From: Martelella mediterranea
Lineage (GTDB): Bacteria; Pseudomonadota; Alphaproteobacteria; Rhizobiales; Rhizobiaceae
Length of the DNA stretch: 64,000 nt
Assembly (NCBI RefSeq): GCF_021021415.1
Contig: NZ_JAINWJ010000045.1
Location: 1 to 64,000 of the forward strand
Reading direction: 5' to 3'
Every line of letters starts with the position of its first letter. Position 1 is the first letter of the stretch. Below, piece by piece: positions 56,980-64,000 of this stretch. The notes beneath the pieces were generated by a model. It was not told the origin of the DNA. It saw only the letters and a list, made by a program, of their open reading frames with translations, and ran no database searches. A program made the position numbers and the translations under genes.

Positions 56980-57723
56980 TCATACCTCGCCCCCCGAAAT
57001 CGAGATCGCCTGACCGGTGACCATGGCGGCCCGGTCGGATGCGAGCCACAACACGGCCTCGGCCACATCTTCCGGCGGCACCAGCCGCTTCATCGGATTG
57101 GTGGCCTCAAGGGCTGCCCGCGCGTCTTCCGCGCTGCGTCCTGTGGTCTCGACGATCCGGGCGATCGAGCGGTCGGTCATTTCGGTGTCGAGAAAGCCGG
57201 GGCAGATCGCGTTCACGGTGATGTTCTTGCGTGCATATTCGAGTGCTGCCGATCTGACCAGCCCGACAACGCCATGTTTCGCCGCCGCATAGGGCGCGAC
57301 ATAGGCATAGCCCTTGAGCCCCGCTGTGGAAGCGATCGCGATCAGCCGGCCACTGCGACCTGCCATCGCCTTCGCGCCTTCGCGCAAGGTCAAGAAGGTG
57401 CCGGTCAGGTTGACGGCGAGCATGGCGTTGAAGCTTTCAAGCGTGGTCGCGGCGAACGGCGCGCTTTCCGACGCGCCGGCATTGGCGACCACGATGTCGA
57501 GCGGTCCGGCGGCGGCGAACAGCGCGGTCACCTGCGCCTCGTCGGTGATGTCGCAGGTCATGGCCGAGATCGCCTTGTGGCTTTCGGCCACGGCTTCCAG
57601 CGGCTCGCGCCTGCGCCCGCAGATGATCACCTCGGCGCCGGCATCGGCCAGCGCGCGGGCAATCACGGCGCCAACGCCCGAGCCGCCGCCGGTGACCAGC
57701 GCCTTTTTGCCGGCAAGCGTCAT
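56980..57723 (-). CDS. Short-chain dehydrogenase/reductase
   Basis: A 247-residue classical SDR: TGGGSGVGAVIAR near residues 11-23, NAGASES, catalytic Ser in IAIASTAG, YAAAK, and the C-terminal ISGGEV. It is similar in type to 3-hydroxyacyl-CoA dehydrogenases and oxoacyl reductases. Its start overlaps the fused hydroxylase stop by ATGA, so it should act on the product of that enzyme, for example in beta-oxidation-like steps of an alicyclic CoA ester. Confidence 0.88.
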   Translation of the reverse strand: MTLAGKKALVTGGGSGVGAVIARALADAGAEVIICGRRREPLEAVAESHKAISAMTCDITDEAQVTALFAAAGPLDIVVANAGASESAPFAATTLESFNAMLAVNLTGTFLTLREGAKAMAGRSGRLIAIASTAGLKGYAYVAPYAAAKHGVVGLVRSAALEYARKNITVNAICPGFLDTEMTDRSIARIVETTGRSAEDARAALEATNPMKRLVPPEDVAEAVLWLASDRAAMVTGQAISISGGEV

Positions 57724-59999
57724 GACATCGCCTTCGCGCGTTCGGCAAGCGTATTGGCCTGCCGGCGGCCGCCCTCATAGGGGGCCGGCCATGCCTGTTC
57801 GGTGTCGCCGAGCTCGACGGCGGCGTGCAGCGTCCAGTAGGGGTCGGCCAGATGCGGGCGGGCGAGCAGCACCAGATCGGCGCGGCCGGCCATCAGGATC
57901 GAGTTGACGTGATCGGCCTCGTAGATATTACCGGCGACCATTGTCGGCAGGTGGATATCGTTGCGCACCTTGTCGGAGAACGGCACCTGGAACATGCGGC
58001 CATAAACCGGCTGTTCGTCCTTGGTGGTCTGGCCGGAGGAAACGTTGATGGCATCCGCTCCGGCCTGCTTGAAGGCTTGGGCGATCTTCAGCGCCTCGTC
58101 CGGTTCGACGCCGGCCTCGCCCACCCAGTCATGGGCGGAGATGCGCACCGTCATCGGCTTTTCGGCCGGCCAGGCCGCGCGCATGGCGGCGAACACTTCC
58201 AGCGGGAAGCGCATCCGGTTTTCCAGGCTGCCGCCATATTCATCCTCGCGCCGGTTGGTGACCGGCGAGATGAAGGAGGCCAGCAGATAGCCGTGGGCGG
58301 CGTGCATTTCCACCATGTCAAAACCGGCGCGATCGGCGGCCTTCACGGAGGCGACGAACTGATCGCGCACCATGTCCATATCCGCCCGGTCCATCGCCTT
58401 CGGCGTCTGGCTTTCTGGCGTGTAGGGAATGGGCGAGGCGGAGATCAGCGGCCAGTTGCCGTCGACAAGCGGCATGTCCATGCCTTCCCAGGCGACCCGG
58501 GTGGAGCCCTTGCGGCCGGCATGGCCGATCTGGGCGCAGATCTTGGCGTCGGTCTCGGCGTGGACGAAATCCGTCAACCGGGCCCAGGCCGGCACCTGTT
58601 CATCGGTGATGCAGGGGCAGCCGGGGGTGATCCGGCCTTCCGGCGAGACGCAGAGCATCTCGGTGAAGACCAGACCGGCGCCGCCCTTGGCGCGCTCGGC
58701 ATAGTGGACGAAATGCCAGTCGGTCGGCATGCTGTCCTTCGCCTTGTACTGCGCCATCGGCGAGACCACGACGCGGTTTACAAGTTCCATATCGCGCAGC
58801 TTGAACGGGGCGAACATCGGCCGCCTTGTCGACTGGCTGCCGGCCTGTTTCTGGAACCAGGCTTCCGCCGTCGCCAGCCATTCGGGATCGCGCAGGCGCA
58901 GGTTTTCGTGGCCGATGCGCTGCGAGCGGGTCAGCAGCGAATAGTTGAACTGCATCAGGTCGAGCTCGAGATAACGCTCGACCTCCTCGAACCATTCGGT
59001 CGAGTTGCGGGCGGCCGAGGTAACCCGCAGCACCTGCAGCTTGCGCTCAGCCTCGTAATCGTCGAGCGCCTTTGCGAGCGGCTTGCCGGAGCTGAGTTCG
59101 TCGGCCAGGGCGGCCGCGCTCTCCATGCCGAGCTTGCTGCCGGAGCCGATCGAGAAATGGGCGGTCGCCGAGGCATCGCCGAGCAGCACGACATTGTCGA
59201 AATGCCAGTTTTCGCAGACAACGCGCGGGAACTGGATCCAGGCCGAGCCGCGAATATGGTTGGCATTGGTCATCAGGCTGTGACCATCCAGATGGCGGGC
59301 GAAGATCTTTTCGCAGGTGTCGATGCTTTCCTGCTGGCTCATCTGGCCAAAGCCATAGGCCTCGAAAACCTCGGGCCCGCATTCAACGATGAAGGTCGCG
59401 GTGTCGTCGTCGAACTGGTAGGCATGGGCCCAGATCCAGCCCTTGTCGGTCTTTTCGAAGATGAAGGTGAAGGCGTCGTCGAATTTCTGTTTGGTGCCGA
59501 GCCAGACGAAATGATTGCGCCGCATGTCGATCGACGGCTGGAAGTGCTCCTCATAGAGCTTGCGGGTGCGCGAGTTCAGGCCGTCGGCGGCGATCACCAG
59601 GTCGTTTTCGGCGCGCAGTCTTTCGATGGCGGCGTCATCAATCTCGGCTTCGAATTCCAGTTTGACGCCGAGTTCGCGGGCGCGTTGCTGCAGCAGAACC
59701 AGAAGCCTCATCCGCCCGATGCCGCAAAAGCCGTGGCCGCCCGACGTCATGCTCTCCTCGCCGCGCACGACCTTCACATCGTCCCAATAGGCGAAATTGT
59801 CCCGGATCGACTGGACCACGACCGGGTCATTGCCCTTGAAATTCTCCAACGTTTCATCGGAAAACACCACGCCCCAGCCGAATGTGTCGTCATGGCGATT
59901 GCGCTCATAGACGGTGATGTCGTGGCCGCTATCGCGCAGCTTCATCGAGATGGCGAAGTAAAGGCCCGAGGGCCCGCCTCCCAGAACGGCGATTTTCAT
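57720..59999 (-). CDS. Fused flavin monooxygenase/old-yellow-enzyme protein acting on aryl-CoA
   Basis: A 759-residue bifunctional flavoprotein. Residues 1-390 are a salicylate hydroxylase-like FAD monooxygenase (GGGPSGLYFAISMK at 7-20 and VVLLGDASATAHFSIGSG). From about 395 to the end is an old-yellow-enzyme barrel (MFAPFKLRDMELVNRVVVSP, CAQIGHAGRKGS, FDMVEMHAAHGYLLASF). This fusion is known from the 2-aminobenzoyl-CoA monooxygenase/reductase of Azoarcus evansii and is also annotated as salicylyl-CoA 5-hydroxylase/oxidoreductase. It hydroxylates, and in the former case also reduces, the ring of an ortho-substituted benzoyl-CoA. It is the first gene of its operon, next to an aryl-CoA ligase. 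Confidence 0.9.
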   Translation of the reverse strand: MKIAVLGGGPSGLYFAISMKLRDSGHDITVYERNRHDDTFGWGVVFSDETLENFKGNDPVVVQSIRDNFAYWDDVKVVRGEESMTSGGHGFCGIGRMRLLVLLQQRARELGVKLEFEAEIDDAAIERLRAENDLVIAADGLNSRTRKLYEEHFQPSIDMRRNHFVWLGTKQKFDDAFTFIFEKTDKGWIWAHAYQFDDDTATFIVECGPEVFEAYGFGQMSQQESIDTCEKIFARHLDGHSLMTNANHIRGSAWIQFPRVVCENWHFDNVVLLGDASATAHFSIGSGSKLGMESAAALADELSSGKPLAKALDDYEAERKLQVLRVTSAARNSTEWFEEVERYLELDLMQFNYSLLTRSQRIGHENLRLRDPEWLATAEAWFQKQAGSQSTRRPMFAPFKLRDMELVNRVVVSPMAQYKAKDSMPTDWHFVHYAERAKGGAGLVFTEMLCVSPEGRITPGCPCITDEQVPAWARLTDFVHAETDAKICAQIGHAGRKGSTRVAWEGMDMPLVDGNWPLISASPIPYTPESQTPKAMDRADMDMVRDQFVASVKAADRAGFDMVEMHAAHGYLLASFISPVTNRREDEYGGSLENRMRFPLEVFAAMRAAWPAEKPMTVRISAHDWVGEAGVEPDEALKIAQAFKQAGADAINVSSGQTTKDEQPVYGRMFQVPFSDKVRNDIHLPTMVAGNIYEADHVNSILMAGRADLVLLARPHLADPYWTLHAAVELGDTEQAWPAPYEGGRRQANTLAERAKAMS

Positions 60000-60043
60000 A
60001 TCTGGCTTCCCCTGTCGCTGCGTGTGGTTGTCTTCGCAAAATT

Positions 60044-60060
60044 AATTTGAATTTAAAATA
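60044..60060. promoter_or_regulatory. AT-rich palindromic site upstream of the fused hydroxylase
   Basis: AATTTGAATTTAAAATA lies 45 bp before the hydroxylase ATG and differs in one base from the site at 53488-53504 before the cupin operon. In a G+C-rich genome this match is unlikely by chance. Candidate operator of the MarR protein. Confidence 0.5.
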
Positions 60061-60172
60061 AATTGGGTTTGGGGGTGGTGTCAAGCGCGGGTTTGACCGG
60101 CGACGGCGTCGGGCAGCTCTCTTTGATCGCAAGCAGCATAAGTTCAGGCGCCTCCTCCTCCCCACGGGCGTC

Positions 60173-60317
60173 ATCCTCGGGCTTGACCCGAGGATCTAAT
60201 CCCGTCGCAATGCGAGCGGAGCGAACGGTTTGACATTGTATCGGCGCCATCTTAGAAAAATTCCGCAAACGCTTCTCACGACATATGTGGTTGGATCCTC
60301 GGGTCAAGCCCGAGGAT
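60173..60317. repeat. Inverted pair of palindromic repeats (RIME-like)
   Basis: ATCCTCGGG-CTTGA-CCCGAGGAT (60173-60195) and ATCCTCGGG-TCAAG-CCCGAGGAT (60295-60317) are exact inverted copies of each other, with GGGCGTC and GACGCAG flanks. They fill most of the 459-bp region between the divergent hydroxylase and thioesterase genes; the rest holds the two AT-rich candidate operators. Confidence 0.7.
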
Positions 60318-60365
60318 GACGCAGAGAGTTGGGATAGGTCGGGTCATTAAGGCCACGTCGATTAT

Positions 60366-60377
60366 TTCAATATTGAA
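60366..60377. promoter_or_regulatory. Palindrome upstream of the ligase operon
   Basis: TTCAATATTGAA is a perfect 12-bp palindrome, flanked by ATTAT and ATAAT, about 80 bp before the first gene. It is AT-rich like the other sites in the cluster but of different core sequence, so it may be a MarR site or simply a promoter element. Confidence 0.45.
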
Positions 60378-60458
60378 CTAATAATCCGTCTCCTCTATGG
60401 TTCCCCTATAACCGGAAAACGCGGCCGATATCAGCCACAATACCAAGGGAGCCCGTCA

Positions 60459-60872
60459 TTGCCGTTTGAAACCTCTCAGGCCCTGCGCTTCGGCGACTGC
60501 GATCTCACGGGCATCGCCTATCACCCGGCCTATTTCTCCATGCTGGTGGAAGTCAACCGCGCCATGTTCGCCTCCTTCGGGGTGTCGTGGGAGGAGATGA
60601 TGCTGGAGCGCAATCTCGGCATGCCGGTGCTGAAGATGGATATCGGGTTCGAAAAGCCAGCGCGGTTCGGCGATGTGCTGGATTTTTCCATGCATGTGCG
60701 GCGCATCGGCAATTCCTCGCTCGATCTTGAAACCTTCGCCCGCGTCGGGGGGGAGGTGATCTGGTCGGTGCGCCAGCGCATCGTGCTCACCTCCACCGAG
60801 GATCACCGGTCGCGGCCATGGCCGGACGACGTCCGTGCCGGGCTGGAGACCTACATGGACCCGCCGGCCTGA
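60459..60872 (+). CDS. Hotdog-fold acyl-CoA thioesterase (4HBT type) 1
   Basis: A 137-residue 4-hydroxybenzoyl-CoA thioesterase-like protein: RFGDCDLTGIAYHPAYFSML carries the catalytic acidic residue of the 4HBT family near residue 13-17, and MDIGFEKPARFGDVLDF is the second conserved segment. It starts with TTG behind AAGGGAG. It heads an operon with the aryl-CoA ligase, so it probably releases or proofreads an aryl-CoA ester. Confidence 0.85.
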   Translation: MPFETSQALRFGDCDLTGIAYHPAYFSMLVEVNRAMFASFGVSWEEMMLERNLGMPVLKMDIGFEKPARFGDVLDFSMHVRRIGNSSLDLETFARVGGEVIWSVRQRIVLTSTEDHRSRPWPDDVRAGLETYMDPPA

Positions 60873-60921
60873 CAGACAAGAAGCAGGCAGCGTTCACTCA
60901 TAAAAACAACGGGAACAGACC

Positions 60922-62544
60922 ATGCCTCAGCAACTCCGGCCTTCGGGCCACACCGACAGTTTCGCCCGCGACAACCTGCCGCCTTTCGAAGCCTGGCCCG
61001 ACCTCCTGCTGGACGGTTTCGAATATCCTGACCGGCTCAACGCGGCCGTCGAGCTGACCGATGCCATGGTCGCAAAAGGCTTCGGCGACCGCGTCGCGCT
61101 GATCGGCAATGGAAGGCGGCGCACCTACAAGGAAATGGCCGACTGGACCAACCGGCTCGCCCATGTGCTGGTCGATGATCTCGGCGTCAAGCCCGGCAAC
61201 CGGGTGCTGATCCGCTCGGCCAACAATCCGGCCATGGTCGCCTGCTGGCTGGCCGCCACCAAGGCGGGCGCGGTGGTGGTCAATACCATGCCGATGCTGA
61301 GGGCCGGCGAGCTTTCCAAATATGTCGACAAGGCCGAGATCGAATTCGCGCTCTGCGACACCCGGCTGATGGAGGAGCTGGTTATCTGCGCCAAGGAAAG
61401 CCGGTTCCTGCAAAAGGTCATCGGCTTTGATGGCACCGCTAATCACGATGCCGAACTCGACCGTCTGGCGCTGGAAAAGCCGGTGAATTTCGATGCCGTC
61501 GACACTGCTTCGGACGATGTTGCGCTTCTGGGCTTCACCTCCGGCTCGACCGGCGATCCCAAGGCGACCATGCATTTTCACCGCGACCTGCTGATCATCG
61601 CTGATGGCTACGCGAAGGAAGTGCTGAATGTGACGCCGGAGGATGTGTTCATCGGCTCGCCGCCGCTCGCCTTCACCTTCGGGCTTGGCGGGCTGGCGGT
61701 GTTTCCACTGCGCTTCGGGGCGGCGGCCACGCTGCTCGAGGTCGCCTCGCCCGCTAACATGATCGAGATCATCGAGAAATACCGCGCCACTGTCTGCTTC
61801 ACCGCGCCGACGGCCTATCGCGCCATGCTGCAGGCGATGGAGGAGGGGGCCGATCTTTCCAGCCTCAGGGCCGCCGTTTCCGCCGGTGAAACCCTGCCGG
61901 CGCCGGTCTATGAAGCCTGGATGGAAAAGACCGGCAAGCCGATGCTCGACGGCATCGGCTCGACCGAGATGCTGCACATCTTCATCACCAACCGGTTTGA
62001 CGATCACCGCCCGGCCTGCACCGGCCGGCCGGTCGGGGGTTACGAGGCCAAGGTGCTGGCCGAGGACGGCTCGGAAGCGCCGCGCGGCACGATGGGCCGG
62101 CTTGCCGTGCGCGGGCCCGCCGGCTGCCGCTATCTCAGGGGCGAGCGCCAGAACGAATATGTCCAGGACGGCTGGAACATCACCGGCGACACCTTCGTGC
62201 ATGACGAGGACGGCTATTTCCACTTTGCCGCCCGCAATGACGACATCATCGTTTCCGCCGGCTACAACATCGCCGGCCCCGAGGTCGAGGCGGCGCTGCT
62301 GCGCCATGAAGCCGTGTCGGAATGCGGCGTGATCGGCGCGCCGAACGAGGATCGCGGCCAGATCGTCGAGGCCCATATCGTGCTCGCCGATGGCTACGCC
62401 CCGAGCGATTTGCTGGTGAAACAACTGCAGGACTATGTCAAGGCGACGATCGCGCCGTATAAATACCCGCGCAGCATCAAATTCGTGGAGGCGCTGCCGA
62501 AGACCTCCACGGGCAAGATCCAGCGGTTCCGGTTGCAGTCCTGA
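60922..62544 (+). CDS. Aryl-CoA ligase (benzoate/2-aminobenzoate-CoA ligase family)
   Basis: A 540-residue ANL-superfamily ligase that activates an aromatic acid with ATP and CoA. The P-loop LLGFTSGSTGDPKATMHF is near residues 200-217, the A5-type motif DGIGSTEMLHIFI near 340, and the C-terminal TSTGKIQRFRL holds the catalytic Lys. AENETIVYNIAGPEVEA-like C-terminal DNIIVSAGYNIAG is present as DDIIVSAGYNIAG. The family and the adjacent fused hydroxylase point to 2-aminobenzoate or salicylate; the pocket residues cannot be judged here. Confidence 0.87.
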   Translation: MPQQLRPSGHTDSFARDNLPPFEAWPDLLLDGFEYPDRLNAAVELTDAMVAKGFGDRVALIGNGRRRTYKEMADWTNRLAHVLVDDLGVKPGNRVLIRSANNPAMVACWLAATKAGAVVVNTMPMLRAGELSKYVDKAEIEFALCDTRLMEELVICAKESRFLQKVIGFDGTANHDAELDRLALEKPVNFDAVDTASDDVALLGFTSGSTGDPKATMHFHRDLLIIADGYAKEVLNVTPEDVFIGSPPLAFTFGLGGLAVFPLRFGAAATLLEVASPANMIEIIEKYRATVCFTAPTAYRAMLQAMEEGADLSSLRAAVSAGETLPAPVYEAWMEKTGKPMLDGIGSTEMLHIFITNRFDDHRPACTGRPVGGYEAKVLAEDGSEAPRGTMGRLAVRGPAGCRYLRGERQNEYVQDGWNITGDTFVHDEDGYFHFAARNDDIIVSAGYNIAGPEVEAALLRHEAVSECGVIGAPNEDRGQIVEAHIVLADGYAPSDLLVKQLQDYVKATIAPYKYPRSIKFVEALPKTSTGKIQRFRLQS

Positions 62545-62555
62545 AAGGCCGTCCC

Positions 62556-62963
62556 ATGACCTTTGAAATGAAGCAGAAAGTCCTGTTCAAACATTGCGAT
62601 CCGGCGGGGATCGTATTCTTCCCCCGCTATTTCGAGATGATGAACGATTGCGTCGAGGCCTTCTTTTCCGACGTTCTGGACTGGCCGTTCGAGGACTTCG
62701 TCGGGCGCGAGGGCGTGCCGACGGCACAGATCGAGACCCGTTTCACGGCGCCCAGCATGCACGGCGATCATCTGGTGATCGCGCTTGATGTCGAAAATGT
62801 CGGCCGCACCTCGTTCACCTATCGGATGACCGCCTGGTGCGGCGATGAGAAGCGGTTCGAGACCAAGGCGCGGCTGGTCTTCATCAATGACAGCGGTCGC
62901 CCGCAGCCATGGCCGGATGCGATCCGGGAGAAGCTCGAAGCGGCTCTGGAGCCGGCAGCATGA
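62556..62963 (+). CDS. Hotdog-fold acyl-CoA thioesterase (4HBT type) 2
   Basis: A 135-residue 4HBT-family thioesterase: VLFKHCDPAGIVFFPRYFEMM carries the catalytic Asp near residue 14, a closer match to the classic 4-hydroxybenzoyl-CoA thioesterase motif than the first thioesterase. It begins 11 bases after the ligase stop and overlaps the hydrolase start by ATGA. Two thioesterases in one operon suggest two different CoA esters are released. Confidence 0.88.
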   Translation: MTFEMKQKVLFKHCDPAGIVFFPRYFEMMNDCVEAFFSDVLDWPFEDFVGREGVPTAQIETRFTAPSMHGDHLVIALDVENVGRTSFTYRMTAWCGDEKRFETKARLVFINDSGRPQPWPDAIREKLEAALEPAA

Positions 62964-63838
62964 CTGTCGATCGCGACGCCTTCCGCCGCTATGATGCTGC
63001 CGCGCTGAATGCGCAATATATCGCCCGCGACGCAGTGCCCGCCTTCGGCGCTTATGCGAAGCGCTGGCAGGAACAGAGCGCGAAGGCTGCGGAAGACCTG
63101 CCCTGCCAGCTCGATATCGCCTATGGCGAAAGCGCCGCCGAGAGGCTGGACATCTTCCCCGCGCTCGATGGAGGACCGGCGCCGGTGCTGGTGTTCTATC
63201 ATGGTGGCTACTGGCGCTCGACCGACAAGTCCTGGTACCGGTTTCTCGCCCGCCCGTTTGTCGAACGCGGCGTCACGGTGGTGTTTCCCGACTACGGATT
63301 GTGCCCCGCCGTCACCATGGACACGATTTCCGAGCAGTGCCGAAGATCGTTCGAATGGGTCTGGCGCAATGCAGCCTCCTTCGGCGGCGACGAGGCGCGG
63401 GTGTTCGTCTCCGGGCATTCCGCCGGCGGCCAGATCGCCGGCATGCTGTTGGCCGCCGACTGGTCCGGGCTTGGTTCGGTCTCCGGCTTTCCGATCAAGG
63501 GCGTGACGGCGGTGAGCGGGCTGTTCGATCTCGAGCCGATCCGGCTGACGAGCCTCAATGACGATCTCGGCATGGACGCGGGCGCCGCCCGTCGCAACAG
63601 CCCCGTCGACCGCCCGTTGCCGGCGAAAATGCCGCCGGTCATCGCCGCCGTCGGCGCGCTCGAAAGCGATGAATTCCACCGCCAGAGCCGCCTCTACGCG
63701 GACCATGTCGAAGCAGCGGGCGGCGATTGCGTCCTGCTCGACGTTTCCGGCCACCACCACTACTCGATCCTCGACGCCATGGCCAATCCGCGCCATCCGC
63801 TTGGAAAAATGGTGCTGGAGCAGATCGGCGTGGCGTGA
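62960..63838 (+). CDS. Alpha/beta hydrolase, kynurenine formamidase-like
   Basis: A 292-residue hydrolase. HGGYWRSTDKSWYRF (near residues 77-91) is the oxyanion motif of alpha/beta-type aryl formamidases, the nucleophile elbow is GHSAGGQIAG with Ser near 153, and the C-terminal SGHHHYSILD gives the catalytic His. Its type suits N-formylkynurenine or another N-formyl or ester substrate. Coupled by ATGA to a thioesterase in the aryl-CoA ligase operon, it could supply anthranilate-type substrate to the pathway; this is inference. Confidence 0.82.
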   Translation: MTVDRDAFRRYDAAALNAQYIARDAVPAFGAYAKRWQEQSAKAAEDLPCQLDIAYGESAAERLDIFPALDGGPAPVLVFYHGGYWRSTDKSWYRFLARPFVERGVTVVFPDYGLCPAVTMDTISEQCRRSFEWVWRNAASFGGDEARVFVSGHSAGGQIAGMLLAADWSGLGSVSGFPIKGVTAVSGLFDLEPIRLTSLNDDLGMDAGAARRNSPVDRPLPAKMPPVIAAVGALESDEFHRQSRLYADHVEAAGGDCVLLDVSGHHHYSILDAMANPRHPLGKMVLEQIGVA

Positions 63839-63855
63839 GTCAAGCTGGCAATAAG

Positions 63856-63867
63856 TTTAATTTTAAA
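63856..63867. promoter_or_regulatory. AT-rich near-palindrome downstream of the hydrolase
   Basis: TTTAATTTTAAA differs from the palindrome TTTAAATTTAAA of the cupin operon in one base. It lies 17 bases after the hydrolase stop, where a further operon of the cluster may start beyond the window. Confidence 0.35.
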
Positions 63868-63917
63868 GTATTTCCAGGCTCTCCTTCCAGGCACGTCCCT
63901 CTCATCCCTTCAGCGTC

Positions 63918-63940
63918 ATCCTCGGGCTTGACCCGAGGAT
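63918..63940. repeat. Palindromic intergenic repeat (RIME-like), window edge
   Basis: ATCCTCGGG-CTTGA-CCCGAGGAT with GCGTC before and CCAATCCCGTC after, the same sequence as the copy at 60173-60195. The partner palindrome, if any, lies beyond the window. Confidence 0.65.
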
Positions 63941-64000
63941 CCAATCCCGTCTGTCGCGAGAAGCGTTGGCGGGTTTCGCGACGGCGTTCCCCCTTTTCCC

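Noticed and set aside
57825-60050. A 741-codon plus-strand frame opposite the fused hydroxylase
   Set aside because: Same reason: it mirrors a clear flavoprotein gene, and its product is low-complexity and His/Gly-rich.

Overview
The window looks like chromosomal DNA of a high-GC alphaproteobacterium of the Rhizobiales, probably Rhizobiaceae-like. The evidence is the gene order coaA-hisE-hisF-hisA-hisH-hisB-hslV-acetyltransferase-hslU, an NrtR/NadQ-type regulator ahead of nadABC, an erythritol (ery) locus with a divergent ABC transporter, and many short palindromes of the form CCTCGGG-CTTGA-CCCGAGG that resemble rhizobial intergenic mosaic elements. No tRNA, rRNA, CRISPR array, transposase or prophage gene was seen. 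The genus cannot be fixed from sequence reading alone.

Layout. (1) 0-5.4 kb: minus-strand histidine genes with coaA. They are interrupted between hisF and hisA by a lower-GC DUF3800 gene on the plus strand and a probable small RNA gene that has its own promoter and terminator. (2) 5.4-12.4 kb: a paired small DMT transporter, hslV/GNAT/hslU, a methyltransferase, a LysR regulator, an aldo/keto reductase and an orphan membrane protein. (3) 13-18 kb: cyoABCD quinol oxidase plus SURF1. (4) 18.2-22.6 kb: class Ib ribonucleotide reductase nrdHIEF, preceded by two NrdR boxes 31 bp apart and by a strong intrinsic terminator just before nrdH, which suggests attenuation. (5) 22.6-32.2 kb: an L,D-transpeptidase, an SLC13-type carrier, a DUF2147 protein, a TetR/reductase pair sharing a perfect 28-bp palindrome, and nadABC with its regulator. 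(6) 32.7-38.1 kb: a dppABCDF-type peptide importer.

(7) 38.2-53.3 kb: a polyol region. A minus-strand module (FGGY kinase, DeoR regulator, FAD glycerol-3-phosphate dehydrogenase, plus a second DeoR regulator) lies beside a minus-strand sugar/polyol ABC transporter with a DUF2291 protein. Divergent from the transporter is the plus-strand eryD-eryA-eryB-eryC operon. The two catabolic modules repeat the same chemistry: phosphorylate a polyol, then oxidise the polyol phosphate.

(8) 53.6-63.8 kb: an aromatic acid cluster built on CoA chemistry. It holds an aryl-CoA ligase, a fused flavin monooxygenase/old-yellow-enzyme protein of the 2-aminobenzoyl-CoA monooxygenase/reductase (also annotated salicylyl-CoA 5-hydroxylase) family, two hotdog thioesterases, two short-chain dehydrogenases, a RidA protein, a small cupin, an FAH-family hydrolase, a formamidase-like hydrolase and a MarR regulator. 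Similar AT-rich palindromes lie at three of its promoters and again at the window edge, which suggests one regulon. This cluster is the best candidate for a little-described system; its substrate (anthranilate or salicylate type) is inferred, not shown.
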